From contig NZ_JASNWE010000005.1 of the NCBI RefSeq assembly GCF_030283145.1, positions 868,001 through 932,000 on the forward strand: a DNA stretch of 64,000 nucleotides, given 5' to 3'. Positions 45,968 through 54,493 of this stretch are shown piece after piece. This DNA is from Actinomadura xylanilytica (GTDB taxonomy: Bacteria > Actinomycetota > Actinomycetes > Streptosporangiales > Streptosporangiaceae). Numbering within the stretch: the stretch's first letter is position 1; the number at the start of each line of letters is the position of its first letter. A program made the translations under genes and the position numbers. The notes beneath the pieces were generated by a model. It worked only from the letters and a program-made list of their open reading frames with translations, did not search any database and had not been told where the DNA came from.

Positions 45968-46027
45968 GAGGTTCAGTGAACGAACCTCGTCGTGTTACCG
46001 TCGGCGGGCTTGGTTCGTTCACTGAAC
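45968..46027. promoter_or_regulatory. Mirrored pair of 16-bp HxlR operators
   Basis: GTTCAGTGAACGAACC occurs at 45971-45986 on the plus strand and again, perfectly, at 46012-46027 on the minus strand, 25 bp apart. The first copy also forms GAGGTTC/GAACCTC arms (45968-45988). Each contains a GTTCA-TGAAC dyad. The second copy ends just upstream of the GGAG site of the MFS gene. Binding by the HxlR protein is inferred from placement. Confidence 0.8.
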
Positions 46028-46039
46028 TCTGGAGACCGG

Positions 46040-47449
46040 ATGACCGCACTGGCGACCCCCCGCGCCGGGCGGCGCGTGCCGGGCACGGCGGCCGTCGTGG
46101 CCGTGCCCGGCGCCGCGACGCTGCTGGCCCTGATGAACTACTGCGCGCCGGTGTCGACCCTCACCGAGACCGCGGCCGGCCTGCACGCCGGCCCGACGGC
46201 GCGGATCTGGGTGATGAGCTCGATCAGCCTCGGCCTGGCCGCGGCGCTGCTCGCCGCCGGCAGCCTCGCCGACGACCACGGCCGCAGGCGGATGTTCGTC
46301 ATCGGCGCGGCGGCCCTCGCCGCGTCCAGCGTCGCCTGCGCCGCGGCGCCCAACGCGCCGGTCTTCATCGCCGGGCGCATCGGGCAGGGCGCGGCGAGCG
46401 CCGCGCTGCTCGCCACCGGCCTCGGCATCATCGGCGCGTCCTTCGAGGGGCCGCGGCGCGCGCACGCCACCGGGACCTGGGGCGCGATGCTCGGCCTCGG
46501 GATCGCGCTCGGCCCGATCGCGGCGTCCCTGCTGACCGCGGCCGGCGGATGGCGGCTGTGGTACTGGCTGGCCGCCGCGTCGTCGCTCGCGCTCGGCGCG
46601 GCGGCCTTGCGGGCGCTGCCCGAGTCCCGCGCCGCGCACCGCCGCGGCCTCGACCTGCCCGGCCTGGCCACGATGAGCCTCGGGATCGCGGCGCTGCTCG
46701 CGGCCGTCACCTGGGGCCGGACGGGCTGGACCTCCCCCGGCGTGCTGGGCCTGCTCGCCGCCTCGGCCGTCCTCCTCGGCTCGTTCGCGGCGATCGAGTC
46801 GCGGCGCCGCGAGCCGATGCTCGACCTCGGGCTGTTCCGGCGGCCGGCCTTCCTGCTCTCGATCGCCGGGGCGCTGGTCACCGGCCTGGCCGTCATCGGC
46901 GTGATGAGCTACCTGGCCACCGTCCTGGACGTGGCGCTCGGCCTGACCCCGTTCACCGCCTCGCTGGTGCTGGCCGTCTGGTCCGGGCTGTCGTTCCTGA
47001 CCGCGCTCCAGGCCCGCCGGCTGCCCGCCCGGCTTGCCGCCGGCCACTTGCTGGCCGCCGGGCTCCTGCTCGGCGCGCTCGGCGAGCTGGCGATGCTCGG
47101 GCTGGCGCCCGGGCCGCACTGGGCCCGGCTGATCCCCGGACTGGCGGTGGCCGGCGTCGGCAGCGGCCTCGCCAACGCGATGCTCGCCCGGCTGGCCGTC
47201 GAGAGCGTCCCGGCCGACCGCGGGAGCATGGGCTCGGGCGCCAACAACACCGCGCGCTACACCGGCGCCGCCCTCGGCGTCGCGCTCGTGGGTACCGTCG
47301 CCACCGGCTCGTCCGGGGGCGGGCCCGGTGCGGCGTCCACCGCCCGTGCCCTCACCCACGGGACCAACGTCGCGCTGCTGCTCTCCGCGATCGTCGCCTT
47401 CCTCGGCGCCGCCCTCGCCGTGCTCATCCGCGACCGCCGCCCGGCCTGA
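46040..47449 (+). CDS. MFS exporter, DHA2-like, HxlR-controlled
   Basis: A 469-residue transporter with ~14 predicted helices. The family A-motif is ADDHGRRRMFVIG, and the antiporter region reads GIALGPIAASLLTAAGGWRLWYWLA. The ATG at 46040 has GGAG 5 nt upstream. It is divergent from an HxlR regulator. The stop lies next to the second MITE-like repeat copy. Substrate unknown; drug or metabolite efflux is likely. Confidence 0.88.
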   Translation: MTALATPRAGRRVPGTAAVVAVPGAATLLALMNYCAPVSTLTETAAGLHAGPTARIWVMSSISLGLAAALLAAGSLADDHGRRRMFVIGAAALAASSVACAAAPNAPVFIAGRIGQGAASAALLATGLGIIGASFEGPRRAHATGTWGAMLGLGIALGPIAASLLTAAGGWRLWYWLAAASSLALGAAALRALPESRAAHRRGLDLPGLATMSLGIAALLAAVTWGRTGWTSPGVLGLLAASAVLLGSFAAIESRRREPMLDLGLFRRPAFLLSIAGALVTGLAVIGVMSYLATVLDVALGLTPFTASLVLAVWSGLSFLTALQARRLPARLAAGHLLAAGLLLGALGELAMLGLAPGPHWARLIPGLAVAGVGSGLANAMLARLAVESVPADRGSMGSGANNTARYTGAALGVALVGTVATGSSGGGPGAASTARALTHGTNVALLLSAIVAFLGAALAVLIRDRRPA

Positions 47450-47621
47450 CGGCCGTGTTTCAAAGCCCGGTCCGGCGTCCTCGCCAGGCGGCTCGAACGC
47501 CGACCTGGCTCGGGCGAGCGCGACATCGCTCCGCGATCCGGCCGATGGGGCTCGCCTCCGACTTCGCCCCACCGGCCAGGCAACGCGCTCGCGCGACGGC
47601 CGGGGCACTTTGCGACAGGTC
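47450..47621. mobile_element. MITE-like non-coding repeat, copy 2
   Basis: A ~172-bp homologue of 5140-5309 in the same orientation. The ends are imperfect inverted repeats: GGCCGTGTTTCAAAG on the left, and GACCTGTCGCAAAGTG when the right end is read on the minus strand. The right side abuts CTAG (47622-47625), which supplies the stop of the downstream gene, as in copy 1; the left flank is CTGA rather than CTAG. The internal stem ATCGC-TCC-GCGAT is kept with a changed loop. No coding capacity. Again it sits between two convergent genes. Confidence 0.65.
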
Positions 47622-49022
47622 CTAGGCGAGCTCCTCGACGAACGCGGCGAGCTGGGCGAGGTTGCGGCACTCGTACATCGGCACGATCTCGTCGTAGCGG
47701 GAGGCGGCCGAGTCGCCGGTGTCCCACCGGTCGCGCGGCTCGGGGTTGAGCCAGTACGCGTGCCGCGCCCGGCCCGCCATGTCCCGCAGGATCGGCAGGG
47801 ACAGCTCGCCGTAGTTGGACCGGGCGTCGCCCAGGATCAGCAGCGAGGTCCGCGGCCCGATCGCGTCGGCGTACCGGTCCTGGAAGACCTTGATGGCGTG
47901 GCCGTAGTTGCTGCGGCCGGTGATCCAGACCAGGTCGGCCTCGCGCGCCAGCCGCGTCATCGCGTCGGCGACGTCCACGCCCGGCGCGAAGAACTTGGTG
48001 ATCTCGTCGGTGGCGTCGATGAACGCGAACGCCCGCACCTTGCTGAACTGCTCGCGCAGCGCGAACGTCAGCAGCAGCGTGAAGTGCGCGAACGCCGACA
48101 CCGAGTCGCTGGCGTCGCACAAGACGACCAGCTCGGGCTTATGCGGGCGGCGCGGCCGGTGGTAGGTGGTCAGCGGCACCCCGCCGCTGGCGAGCGACGC
48201 CCGCACCGTCCGGCGGAAGTCGAGCCTGCCTCGGCTGCCGAGCCGCTGCCTCTGCGCGAGCCGGGTCGCCAGCCGCCGCGCGAGCGGGTACACCTCGCGC
48301 CGCAGCGCGGCGAGCTCGGCGCGGCGGGCCGAGGAGAAGTCGAGCCGCTCCAGCGGCGGGCGGACCGACAGCCGCGCGGTCCGCTCGACGCCGGTGTCCT
48401 CGGCGATCCGCCGCCGCACCTCGGCGCCGACCAGCTCCTCGAAGCGGGAGATGCGGTCGCGGAACGTGCGCCGCGCGACCCGCTCGGCCATACCGCCGCG
48501 CTCCCGCCCCTCCAGGACCGCGGCGAGCAGCCCGGCCATCAGAGTCTCGGGCGACATCGCGCCCAGCACCCCGGAGGAGAACCACGACTGCTGGCCCGGC
48601 GTCCGCCCGTACTCGCCGACCGCCGTGCGGGCGAACTGCCGCAGCGCGGGGTCGTCGCCCGACCGCAGCAGCCCGGCCAGCTCGCGGCGGCGGGCCTGCA
48701 CCAGCGGGTCGAGCGGCGGCGGGACGGGCCGCCCGTCGGCGTCGAGCGTGCGGGCGGCCCGCCCGCCGGGCGCGTCCCCGGCGCCGACGCCGTCGCCGAC
48801 GGCGGGCGGGAACCACAGGTCGAAGAACATGTCGAAGGTCGGGCGGTGCGCCGGACGCTTGACGAGGGTGGCGCCGCAGGCGGCGCGCAGCGCGTCCCGG
48901 TCGAGCAGGTCGATCACCTGCATCGCGCGGACCGCGTCCAGCCCCTCGGCGACCGACACCGGGAGCCCCGCCTCGCGCAGCGCGGCGACGAACCCGGTGT
49001 GCCGGTCAACGAGCGAGGCCAT
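47622..49022 (-). CDS. VWA-domain protein of the CoxE-like family, MoxR partner
   Basis: A 466-residue protein. The C-terminal third has a von Willebrand A fold with a MIDAS-like start, LVVLCDASDSVSAFAHFTLLL (D-x-S-x-S), then GVDVADAMTRL and a late SLLILGDARSNYG. The N-terminal part is helical and Arg-rich. It lies 5 bp after the MoxR ATPase gene, the standard MoxR/VWA chaperone pair thought to load metals or mature protein complexes. The client is unknown. The stop codon lies in the CTAG bordering the MITE-like repeat. Confidence 0.87.
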   Translation of the reverse strand: MASLVDRHTGFVAALREAGLPVSVAEGLDAVRAMQVIDLLDRDALRAACGATLVKRPAHRPTFDMFFDLWFPPAVGDGVGAGDAPGGRAARTLDADGRPVPPPLDPLVQARRRELAGLLRSGDDPALRQFARTAVGEYGRTPGQQSWFSSGVLGAMSPETLMAGLLAAVLEGRERGGMAERVARRTFRDRISRFEELVGAEVRRRIAEDTGVERTARLSVRPPLERLDFSSARRAELAALRREVYPLARRLATRLAQRQRLGSRGRLDFRRTVRASLASGGVPLTTYHRPRRPHKPELVVLCDASDSVSAFAHFTLLLTFALREQFSKVRAFAFIDATDEITKFFAPGVDVADAMTRLAREADLVWITGRSNYGHAIKVFQDRYADAIGPRTSLLILGDARSNYGELSLPILRDMAGRARHAYWLNPEPRDRWDTGDSAASRYDEIVPMYECRNLAQLAAFVEELA

Positions 49023-49027
49023 CGCAA

Positions 49028-49906
49028 TCAGCCCTTCAGGCCGAGTTCCTTGACGGCCCGCTCCTGGTCGGAGACGTGCTTGAGGACGACGCCGAGGGTG
49101 CGCCCGACGGCGGCCTCGTCCAGCTCGTCCAGGCCGAGCGCGAGCAGCGTGCGGGCCCAGTCGACGGTCTCGGCGATCGACGGCGCCTTCTTGATCTCCA
49201 GATCGCGCAGCGTGCCGACCGTCCGCACCAGCTGCTCGGCCAGCTCGGCCTCGATGCCGGGGACCTGGGCCAGCACGATGTCCCGTTCCCGGCCCGGCGC
49301 GGGGTAGCCGATGTGCAGGTAGAGGCAGCGCCGCTTGAGCGCCTCCGACAGCTCCCGGGCCGCGTTGGAGGTGATCAGCACGAACGGGCGGCGGACCGCC
49401 TCCACCGTGCCGAGCTCGGGGATGGTGACCTGGTAGTCCGACAGCACCTCCAGCAGCATCCCCTCCACCTCGACGTCGGCCTTGTCGGCCTCGTCGATGA
49501 GCAGCACCGTCGGGTCCTCGCGGCGGATGGCGGCCAGCAGCGGGCGCTCCAGGAGGAACTCCTCGGAGAAGATGTCCTCGTGGGTCTCCTGCCAGGCGCG
49601 GTCGGCCGGCGCGGCCTGGATGGCCAGGAGCTGCTTCTTGTAGTTGAACTCGTACAGCGCGCGGGCCTCGTCCAGGCCCTCGTAGCACTGCAACCGGATC
49701 AGCTCGGCGCCCGTGGCCGCCGCGACCGCCTTGGCCAGCTCGGTCTTGCCGACTCCGGCCGGGCCCTCCACCAGCAGCGGCTTGCCGAGCGCCTGCGCGA
49801 GGAACACCGTCGTCGCGATCGACTCGTCGGCGAGGTAGCGCACCCCGGCCAGCCGCCGGCCGGCGTCGGCGGGCGAGGAGAACAGCGGGTCGGTGTCGAG
49901 CGTCAT
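49028..49906 (-). CDS. MoxR-family AAA+ ATPase
   Basis: A 292-residue AAA+ protein. Walker A is LVEGPAGVGKTELAKAVA, Walker B VLLIDEADKADVEVEG, and the sensor region PFVLITSNAARELSEALKRRCLYLHIGYP. The ATG at 49906 overlaps the stop of the upstream lipoprotein gene (ATGA). It works with the VWA protein encoded next to it. Confidence 0.93.
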   Translation of the reverse strand: MTLDTDPLFSSPADAGRRLAGVRYLADESIATTVFLAQALGKPLLVEGPAGVGKTELAKAVAAATGAELIRLQCYEGLDEARALYEFNYKKQLLAIQAAPADRAWQETHEDIFSEEFLLERPLLAAIRREDPTVLLIDEADKADVEVEGMLLEVLSDYQVTIPELGTVEAVRRPFVLITSNAARELSEALKRRCLYLHIGYPAPGRERDIVLAQVPGIEAELAEQLVRTVGTLRDLEIKKAPSIAETVDWARTLLALGLDELDEAAVGRTLGVVLKHVSDQERAVKELGLKG

Positions 49907-50352
49907 CCCTTGCCCTTCGTGTGCTGCCGGACCTTGGTGTACGGCTGGTTGGTCCCGGCGAACAGCAGCTTGGCGCCGTGGTCGGTGAGCGTCGCGCCCC
50001 AGTAGGACGCGGTCTGCGGGTCGCCGCCCTCCCAGGAGAACCGGAACCTGTCCTTCCCCTCGGGGATGGCCTTCCCGCTCCAGAGCGTCTGCCCGCCCTT
50101 CATCCACACCCCGGACCCGTCCGCCTTGAACTGGAAGTGGTCCTTGGCGGTGCCCACCCACCGTCCGGTGAGCGGCTTGACCTGCGCGGCCGGCACCTCC
50201 GGCAGCGGGGCGAGCCTGGCGGGCGCCGCCGAACCGCCCTCCGCGGCCGGCGCGGGGTCCTTCTCCCCGCCGCTCCCGCAGCCCGCCAGGACCAGCACCA
50301 CGGTGCCGGCCGCGACGGCCGCCGGAAGGGACGGGCGGAGCCGCACTCTCAC
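49903..50352 (-). CDS. Lipoprotein of unknown function
   Basis: A 149-residue protein. The signal AAVAAGTVVLVLAGC has a clear lipobox, followed by a Gly/Ala/Pro linker, then a beta-rich domain (LTGRWVGTAKDHFQFKADGSGVWMKGGQ, RFRFSWEGGDPQTASYWGATLTDHG). The GTG start at 50352 has GGAGG 5 nt upstream. It overlaps moxR by 4 nt, so it may be a sensor or client of the MoxR/VWA pair. Function unknown. Confidence 0.75.
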   Translation of the reverse strand: MRVRLRPSLPAAVAAGTVVLVLAGCGSGGEKDPAPAAEGGSAAPARLAPLPEVPAAQVKPLTGRWVGTAKDHFQFKADGSGVWMKGGQTLWSGKAIPEGKDRFRFSWEGGDPQTASYWGATLTDHGAKLLFAGTNQPYTKVRQHTKGKG

Positions 50353-50492
50353 GTGGACCTCCGGGAGATCTTTGAACGAAACGGCAGTTTACCGGCGGGA
50401 CGCGCCCGGCTCCGACTCAGACCTGCGGGGTACCCGCCGGTTCCTCCCACCGGGGGAGGCACAGGGCGCCGCCCGGTGCCTATAACCGAACC

Positions 50493-50840
50493 ATGACGAT
50501 TCCACGCCTGCCGCGCGAGGACCTCACCGCGGCGATGGCAGCCCGGCGCGAGCTGGGCCCCGAGTACGACCAAGCGTTCATCGAGACCGTCGTCGGACGC
50601 ATCGAGGAGACGCTCGCGGCCCGGAGCCCGGAGCCGGTGCGGGCGCCCGCACCGGCCGGCGTGCGGGCACGGGGCGACCGGGACACCGGCAGCCTCGCCA
50701 TGGCGCTCATCTCGCTGATCGCGGCCATCCCGCTCAGCGCGATCGGGGTGGTGAACGCGGGGCTGCCCGGCCTGATCCTCGCCGGCGCGGTCATCGTGCT
50801 GGTGAACCTCACCTACACCTTCCGGCCCCGCCGGAACTGA
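50493..50840 (+). CDS. Small membrane protein (2 TM), DUF1707-neighbour type
   Basis: A 115-residue protein. The N-terminal cytoplasmic helix part (YDQAFIETVVGRIEETLAAR) is common in actinomycete membrane proteins. A Pro/Ala linker and two hydrophobic segments follow (LAMALISLIAAIPLSAIGVV and GLPGLILAGAVIVLVNLTYTF), then RPRR. No Shine-Dalgarno is evident; the transcript may be leaderless. Function unknown. Confidence 0.68.
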   Translation: MTIPRLPREDLTAAMAARRELGPEYDQAFIETVVGRIEETLAARSPEPVRAPAPAGVRARGDRDTGSLAMALISLIAAIPLSAIGVVNAGLPGLILAGAVIVLVNLTYTFRPRRN

Positions 50841-50920
50841 CCCCGCCCGCGCGCGACCGGCCGCGCGTACCGGGCGCGGCTCCGGGCCGCCCGGTCGCGG
50901 CGCCATGGCGGTCCTCCCAT

Positions 50921-50948
50921 GGCACCGCGACCGTCGCATCGCGGTGCC
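50921..50948. terminator. 10-bp stem terminator between convergent genes
   Basis: GGCACCGCGA (50921-50930) and TCGCGGTGCC (50939-50948) pair perfectly with an 8-nt loop, between the small membrane gene and the acyl-CoA dehydrogenase gene. Confidence 0.72.
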
Positions 50949-50962
50949 CTACGACCGCCCGG

Positions 50963-53158
50963 TCACTTGCCGGGCTCGGGGTCGCGGGGCAGCCCGAGGA
51001 GCCGCTCGCCGATGATGTTGAGCTGCACCTCGGTGGTGCCGCCGTAGATCGTCATGGCGCGGCTGAACAGCATGGCCCGCGCCGCGATGCCGCTCTCGGC
51101 CATCGGCACCTCGGTGGTCGCCGCCGCGCCCTGCGCCGCCCAGCAGTAGTCGGCGACGTCCTGGTTGAACTGCACGCCGAGCAGCTTGCGGACGCTGGCC
51201 TCGGCGCCCGGCTCCACCCCGTTGAGCTGCTTGAGCGTGGTGCGCAGCCCGAGCAGGTCGATCGACTGGCCCTGCGCGACGAGCCGTCCGATCTCGGCCG
51301 CGGCGATCGCGTCGGGCTCCCGGCCCGCGAAGAAGCCGAGCAGCTCGGGCACGCCCATCCCGAGGCCGCCGCCGGTCGACAGCGACACCCGCTCGTTCGA
51401 CAGGGTGTTGCGCGCGACCTGCCAGCCCTTGTCGACCTCGCCGACCACGCAGTCGTCGGGGACGAACACCTCGTCGAGGAACACCTCGTTGAAGATGGCC
51501 TCGCCGGTCAGCTCCTTGAGCGGCCGGACGTCCACGCCCTCGGACTTCATGTCGACCAGGAAGTAGCTGATGCCGTCGTGCTTGGCCGCGTCCGGGTCGG
51601 TGCGCGCGATGCAGAAGCCCCACTCGGCGAACTGCGCGACCGAGGTCCAGATCTTCTGGCCGGTGAGCCGCCAGCCGCCCTCGACCCGCTCGGCCCGCAT
51701 CGACAGCGAGGCCAGGTCGGAGCCCGCGCCCGGCTCGCTGAACAGCTGGCACCACACCATCTGCCCGCGCAGCGTCGGCCGCAGGAACCGCTCCTTCTGC
51801 TCCTCGGACCCGTAGCGCACCAGCGACGGCACCAGCCAGGCGCCGATCACCAGGTTGGGCGCCTTGACCTTGGCGGCCCGCAGCTCCTGCTGGATGAGGA
51901 TCTGCTCGACCGGCCCGGCGCCGCGTCCCCACGGCTGGGGGAAGTGCGGGACGGTCCAGCCCTCGTCGCCCATCCTGGCGTGCAGCGCGTTCTTGTCCTC
52001 GATCGCGGCGAGCTCGGCGACCTCGGCGCGAATCCGCTCGCGCAGCGGCTGCGCGCCCGCGTCCAGCTCCAGCTCGACCGGACGGCGCCCGCCGTCCAGC
52101 GCGAGCCCGGCGACCTTGGCCGCCCACCGCTTGGACGGGCCGAGCAGCGCCCGCAGCGTCAGGGCGCGCCGCAGGTAGACGTGCGCGTCGTGCTCCCAGG
52201 TGAATCCGATGCCGCCCAGGATCTGGATCGCGTCGCGGGCGGCCTGCACCCCCGCGTCACCGGCGATGACCGCCGACACCGCGGCGGCGAAGCCCGCCTC
52301 GTCCGCGCCCTCGTCCAGCGCGCGGGCGGCGTCCCACGCGGCGGCGCGGGCCTGCTCCAGCACGATCAGCATCCGGGCGGCCTTGTGCTTGACGCCCTGG
52401 AACTGCCCGATCGGGCGGCCGAACTGCTCGCGCACCTTGGCGTACTCCGACGCCGTGGTGACCAGCCAGCCCGCGAGCCCGGCGGCCTCGGCGCCGAACA
52501 GCGCCGCGGCCAGGTCGCGGACCCGGTCGCCGGTCAGCCCGTCCAGCACCCGGCCGGCGGGCACCGCGAGCCCCTCGGCCTCGACCCGGGCGACCCGGCG
52601 GACCCGGTCCAGGCTCTCCACCGCGGTGACGGTCAGCCCGGCGGCGTCGACCGCCACCCACTCCTCGTCGTCCCCGACCGCGACCGGGAGCACGAGGAGG
52701 TCGGCGAGCCCCGCGCCCAGCACCGTCGCGGCGGTGCCCGTGACCACCAGGGCGCCGCCGTCCCGGCGGCCGGTCAGGGCGCCGTCCAGCGCGACCGCGG
52801 CGGTCTTGGCGCCGCCGGCGAGCGCGGGCAGCAGCTCACCGCGCGCCTTGGCGTTGCTGGAGGCGTCGACCACGGCGCTCGCCAGCACGGTCGGCAGGAA
52901 CGGGCCGGGGGCTGCGGCGCGGCCCAGCTCCTCCAGCACGACCGACAGCTCCAGCAGGCCGTAGCCCTGCCCGCCGTGCTCCTCGTCCAGATGCAGGCCG
53001 AGCAGGCCCTGCTCGGCCAGGGCCGACCAGAACGGCGGCCTGCTCTCCTCGCCGGCCTCCAGCGCAGCCCGTACGACCGTCGCCGGAATGTTGCGCTCGG
53101 CGAACCCGCGCACCGACTCGGCGAGTGCCTCATGCTCTTCGGTCAGCCCGATGGCCAT
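50963..53158 (-). CDS. Fused two-domain acyl-CoA dehydrogenase (FadE34/ChsE3-like)
   Basis: A 731-residue protein containing two complete acyl-CoA dehydrogenase modules. The first (~1-360) includes REQFGRPIGQFQGVKHKAARML and IQILGGIGFTWEHDAHVYLRRA. The second (~370-731) has CQLFSEPGAGSDLASLSM, GQKIWTSVAQFAEWGFCIARTD and the end YGGTTEVQLNIIGERLLGLP. Fusion of the two subunits is characteristic of FadE34, which acts on steroid side-chain CoA esters in mycobacteria. The ATG has GAAGG upstream. Steroid use here is inferred; no cholesterol cluster is visible. Confidence 0.85.
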   Translation of the reverse strand: MAIGLTEEHEALAESVRGFAERNIPATVVRAALEAGEESRPPFWSALAEQGLLGLHLDEEHGGQGYGLLELSVVLEELGRAAAPGPFLPTVLASAVVDASSNAKARGELLPALAGGAKTAAVALDGALTGRRDGGALVVTGTAATVLGAGLADLLVLPVAVGDDEEWVAVDAAGLTVTAVESLDRVRRVARVEAEGLAVPAGRVLDGLTGDRVRDLAAALFGAEAAGLAGWLVTTASEYAKVREQFGRPIGQFQGVKHKAARMLIVLEQARAAAWDAARALDEGADEAGFAAAVSAVIAGDAGVQAARDAIQILGGIGFTWEHDAHVYLRRALTLRALLGPSKRWAAKVAGLALDGGRRPVELELDAGAQPLRERIRAEVAELAAIEDKNALHARMGDEGWTVPHFPQPWGRGAGPVEQILIQQELRAAKVKAPNLVIGAWLVPSLVRYGSEEQKERFLRPTLRGQMVWCQLFSEPGAGSDLASLSMRAERVEGGWRLTGQKIWTSVAQFAEWGFCIARTDPDAAKHDGISYFLVDMKSEGVDVRPLKELTGEAIFNEVFLDEVFVPDDCVVGEVDKGWQVARNTLSNERVSLSTGGGLGMGVPELLGFFAGREPDAIAAAEIGRLVAQGQSIDLLGLRTTLKQLNGVEPGAEASVRKLLGVQFNQDVADYCWAAQGAAATTEVPMAESGIAARAMLFSRAMTIYGGTTEVQLNIIGERLLGLPRDPEPGK

Positions 53159-53240
53159 TCGTCACCTTCTCTCAGCCCGCAGTTGATCCAGATTCTAGAA
53201 CAGCATTCGGATCTCGTGGGGCCGTGACGTTACTCTCTAG

Positions 53241-54260
53241 TCACTTTCCTTCGGCGGACGGTCCCGGAACCGCCGGCTCGGCCTCGGCGGCCTCGTCCGC
53301 GGCCTCTCCGGCGACCGCCGCCGGCCGCGGCGCCGCGGCCAGGCTCGCGACCGTGGTCGCCACCAGCGTGCCCGCGATGACCGCCAGCGACAACCAGATC
53401 GGCACCTCCGGCGCCCAGGCCACGCCGTACTCGTGCAGCGCGTGGAAGATCAGCTTCAGCCCGATGAACCCCAGGATGAACGCCAGCCCGTGCCCCAGGT
53501 AGACCAGCCGGTCGGTCAGCCCGCCCAGCAGGAAGAACAGCTGCACCAGCCCCATCAGGGCGAACGCGTTGGCGGTGAACACCAGGTAGGGCTCGGTGGT
53601 CAGACCGAAGATCGCCGGAATGGAATCCAGCGCGAACAGCACGTCGGTGGAGCCGATCGCGATCATCACGATCATCAGCGGGGTGACCGCCCGGCGTCCG
53701 CCGCGGCGGGTGAGGAACCGGTCGCCGTCGTACTCGTCGCTGGTCGGGATCACCCGCCTGGCCCAGCGCAGCAGGACGTTCTCCTTGACCTCCTCCGACT
53801 CGCCACCGCCGCGCACCAGCCCGTAGGCGGTCCACATGAGGAAGCCGCCGAAGATGAAGAACACCCAGGTGAAGTTGGCGATGGCCGCCGCGCCGACCGC
53901 GATGAACGCGCCGCGCAGCACCAGCGCGATCACGATCCCGGCCATCAGCACGGTGTGCTGCGCGTGCTTGGGCACCGCGAACCGGGTGAGGATCACCATG
54001 AAGACGAAGAGGTTGTCGACGCTGAGGCTCTTCTCGGTGACGAACCCGCCGAAGTACTGGGCGGCGTACTCCCCGCCGGCGAAGGCCCACACGCCGAGGC
54101 CGAACAGCACGGCGAGGCCGACGTAGACGACCGTCCAGAAGGCGGCCCGGCGGGCGGTGAACTCTCTGGTGTCACCGCGATGGATGACGAACAGGTCGAC
54201 GGCGATGACGGCGAGGATGCCGGCCAGGGTCAGGGCCCAGACCAGGGGTGATACGTGCAT
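53241..54260 (-). CDS. TerC/Alx-family integral membrane protein (Mn export type)
   Basis: A 339-residue protein with about nine membrane helices. Family motifs are VTEKSLSVDNLFVFMVILTRF and, later, GSTDVLFALDSIPAIFGLT, each with the conserved Asp residues. The ATG at 54260 has GAAGG at good spacing; a longer frame is not supported. A manganese-type yybP-ykoY riboswitch lies directly upstream, which supports a manganese efflux role as shown for TerC/Alx homologues. The C-terminal tail is Ala/Glu-rich. Confidence 0.92.
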   Translation of the reverse strand: MHVSPLVWALTLAGILAVIAVDLFVIHRGDTREFTARRAAFWTVVYVGLAVLFGLGVWAFAGGEYAAQYFGGFVTEKSLSVDNLFVFMVILTRFAVPKHAQHTVLMAGIVIALVLRGAFIAVGAAAIANFTWVFFIFGGFLMWTAYGLVRGGGESEEVKENVLLRWARRVIPTSDEYDGDRFLTRRGGRRAVTPLMIVMIAIGSTDVLFALDSIPAIFGLTTEPYLVFTANAFALMGLVQLFFLLGGLTDRLVYLGHGLAFILGFIGLKLIFHALHEYGVAWAPEVPIWLSLAVIAGTLVATTVASLAAAPRPAAVAGEAADEAAEAEPAVPGPSAEGK

Positions 54261-54289
54261 GTGAAACCTTCGGCGGACGGTTGTGGGCG

Positions 54290-54392
54290 CCGGAGGTCTC
54301 TCCCGCCCTGGAACCGGTACGGGCCGAAGGTCCCGGGCCGGTGCGGACCGGCCGTGCTGACGAGACCAACGCGCGGGGATACTCCCCTCCAC
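54290..54392 (-). ncRNA. yybP-ykoY (manganese) riboswitch upstream of terC
   Basis: Read on the minus strand, the leader starts GGAGGGGAGUAUCC, continues with CUCGUCAGCACG and G/C stems, and closes with GGGAGAGACCUCC. The GGAGG start and CCUCC end form P1, and GGGGAGUA near the 5' end with AGACCU near the 3' end are hallmark bases of the motif. It ends ~30 nt before the TerC ATG, suggesting translational control. Exact ends are judged by eye. Confidence 0.85.
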
Positions 54393-54493
54393 TGCCTCCT
54401 TAAACGGGAGACCGCCGCGACCCGTTCCATGATTCGCCGACTTTGCGCATCAGCGCACGAACCGGGCACCAGGGCGCCGCGCCCGGAAGCCCG

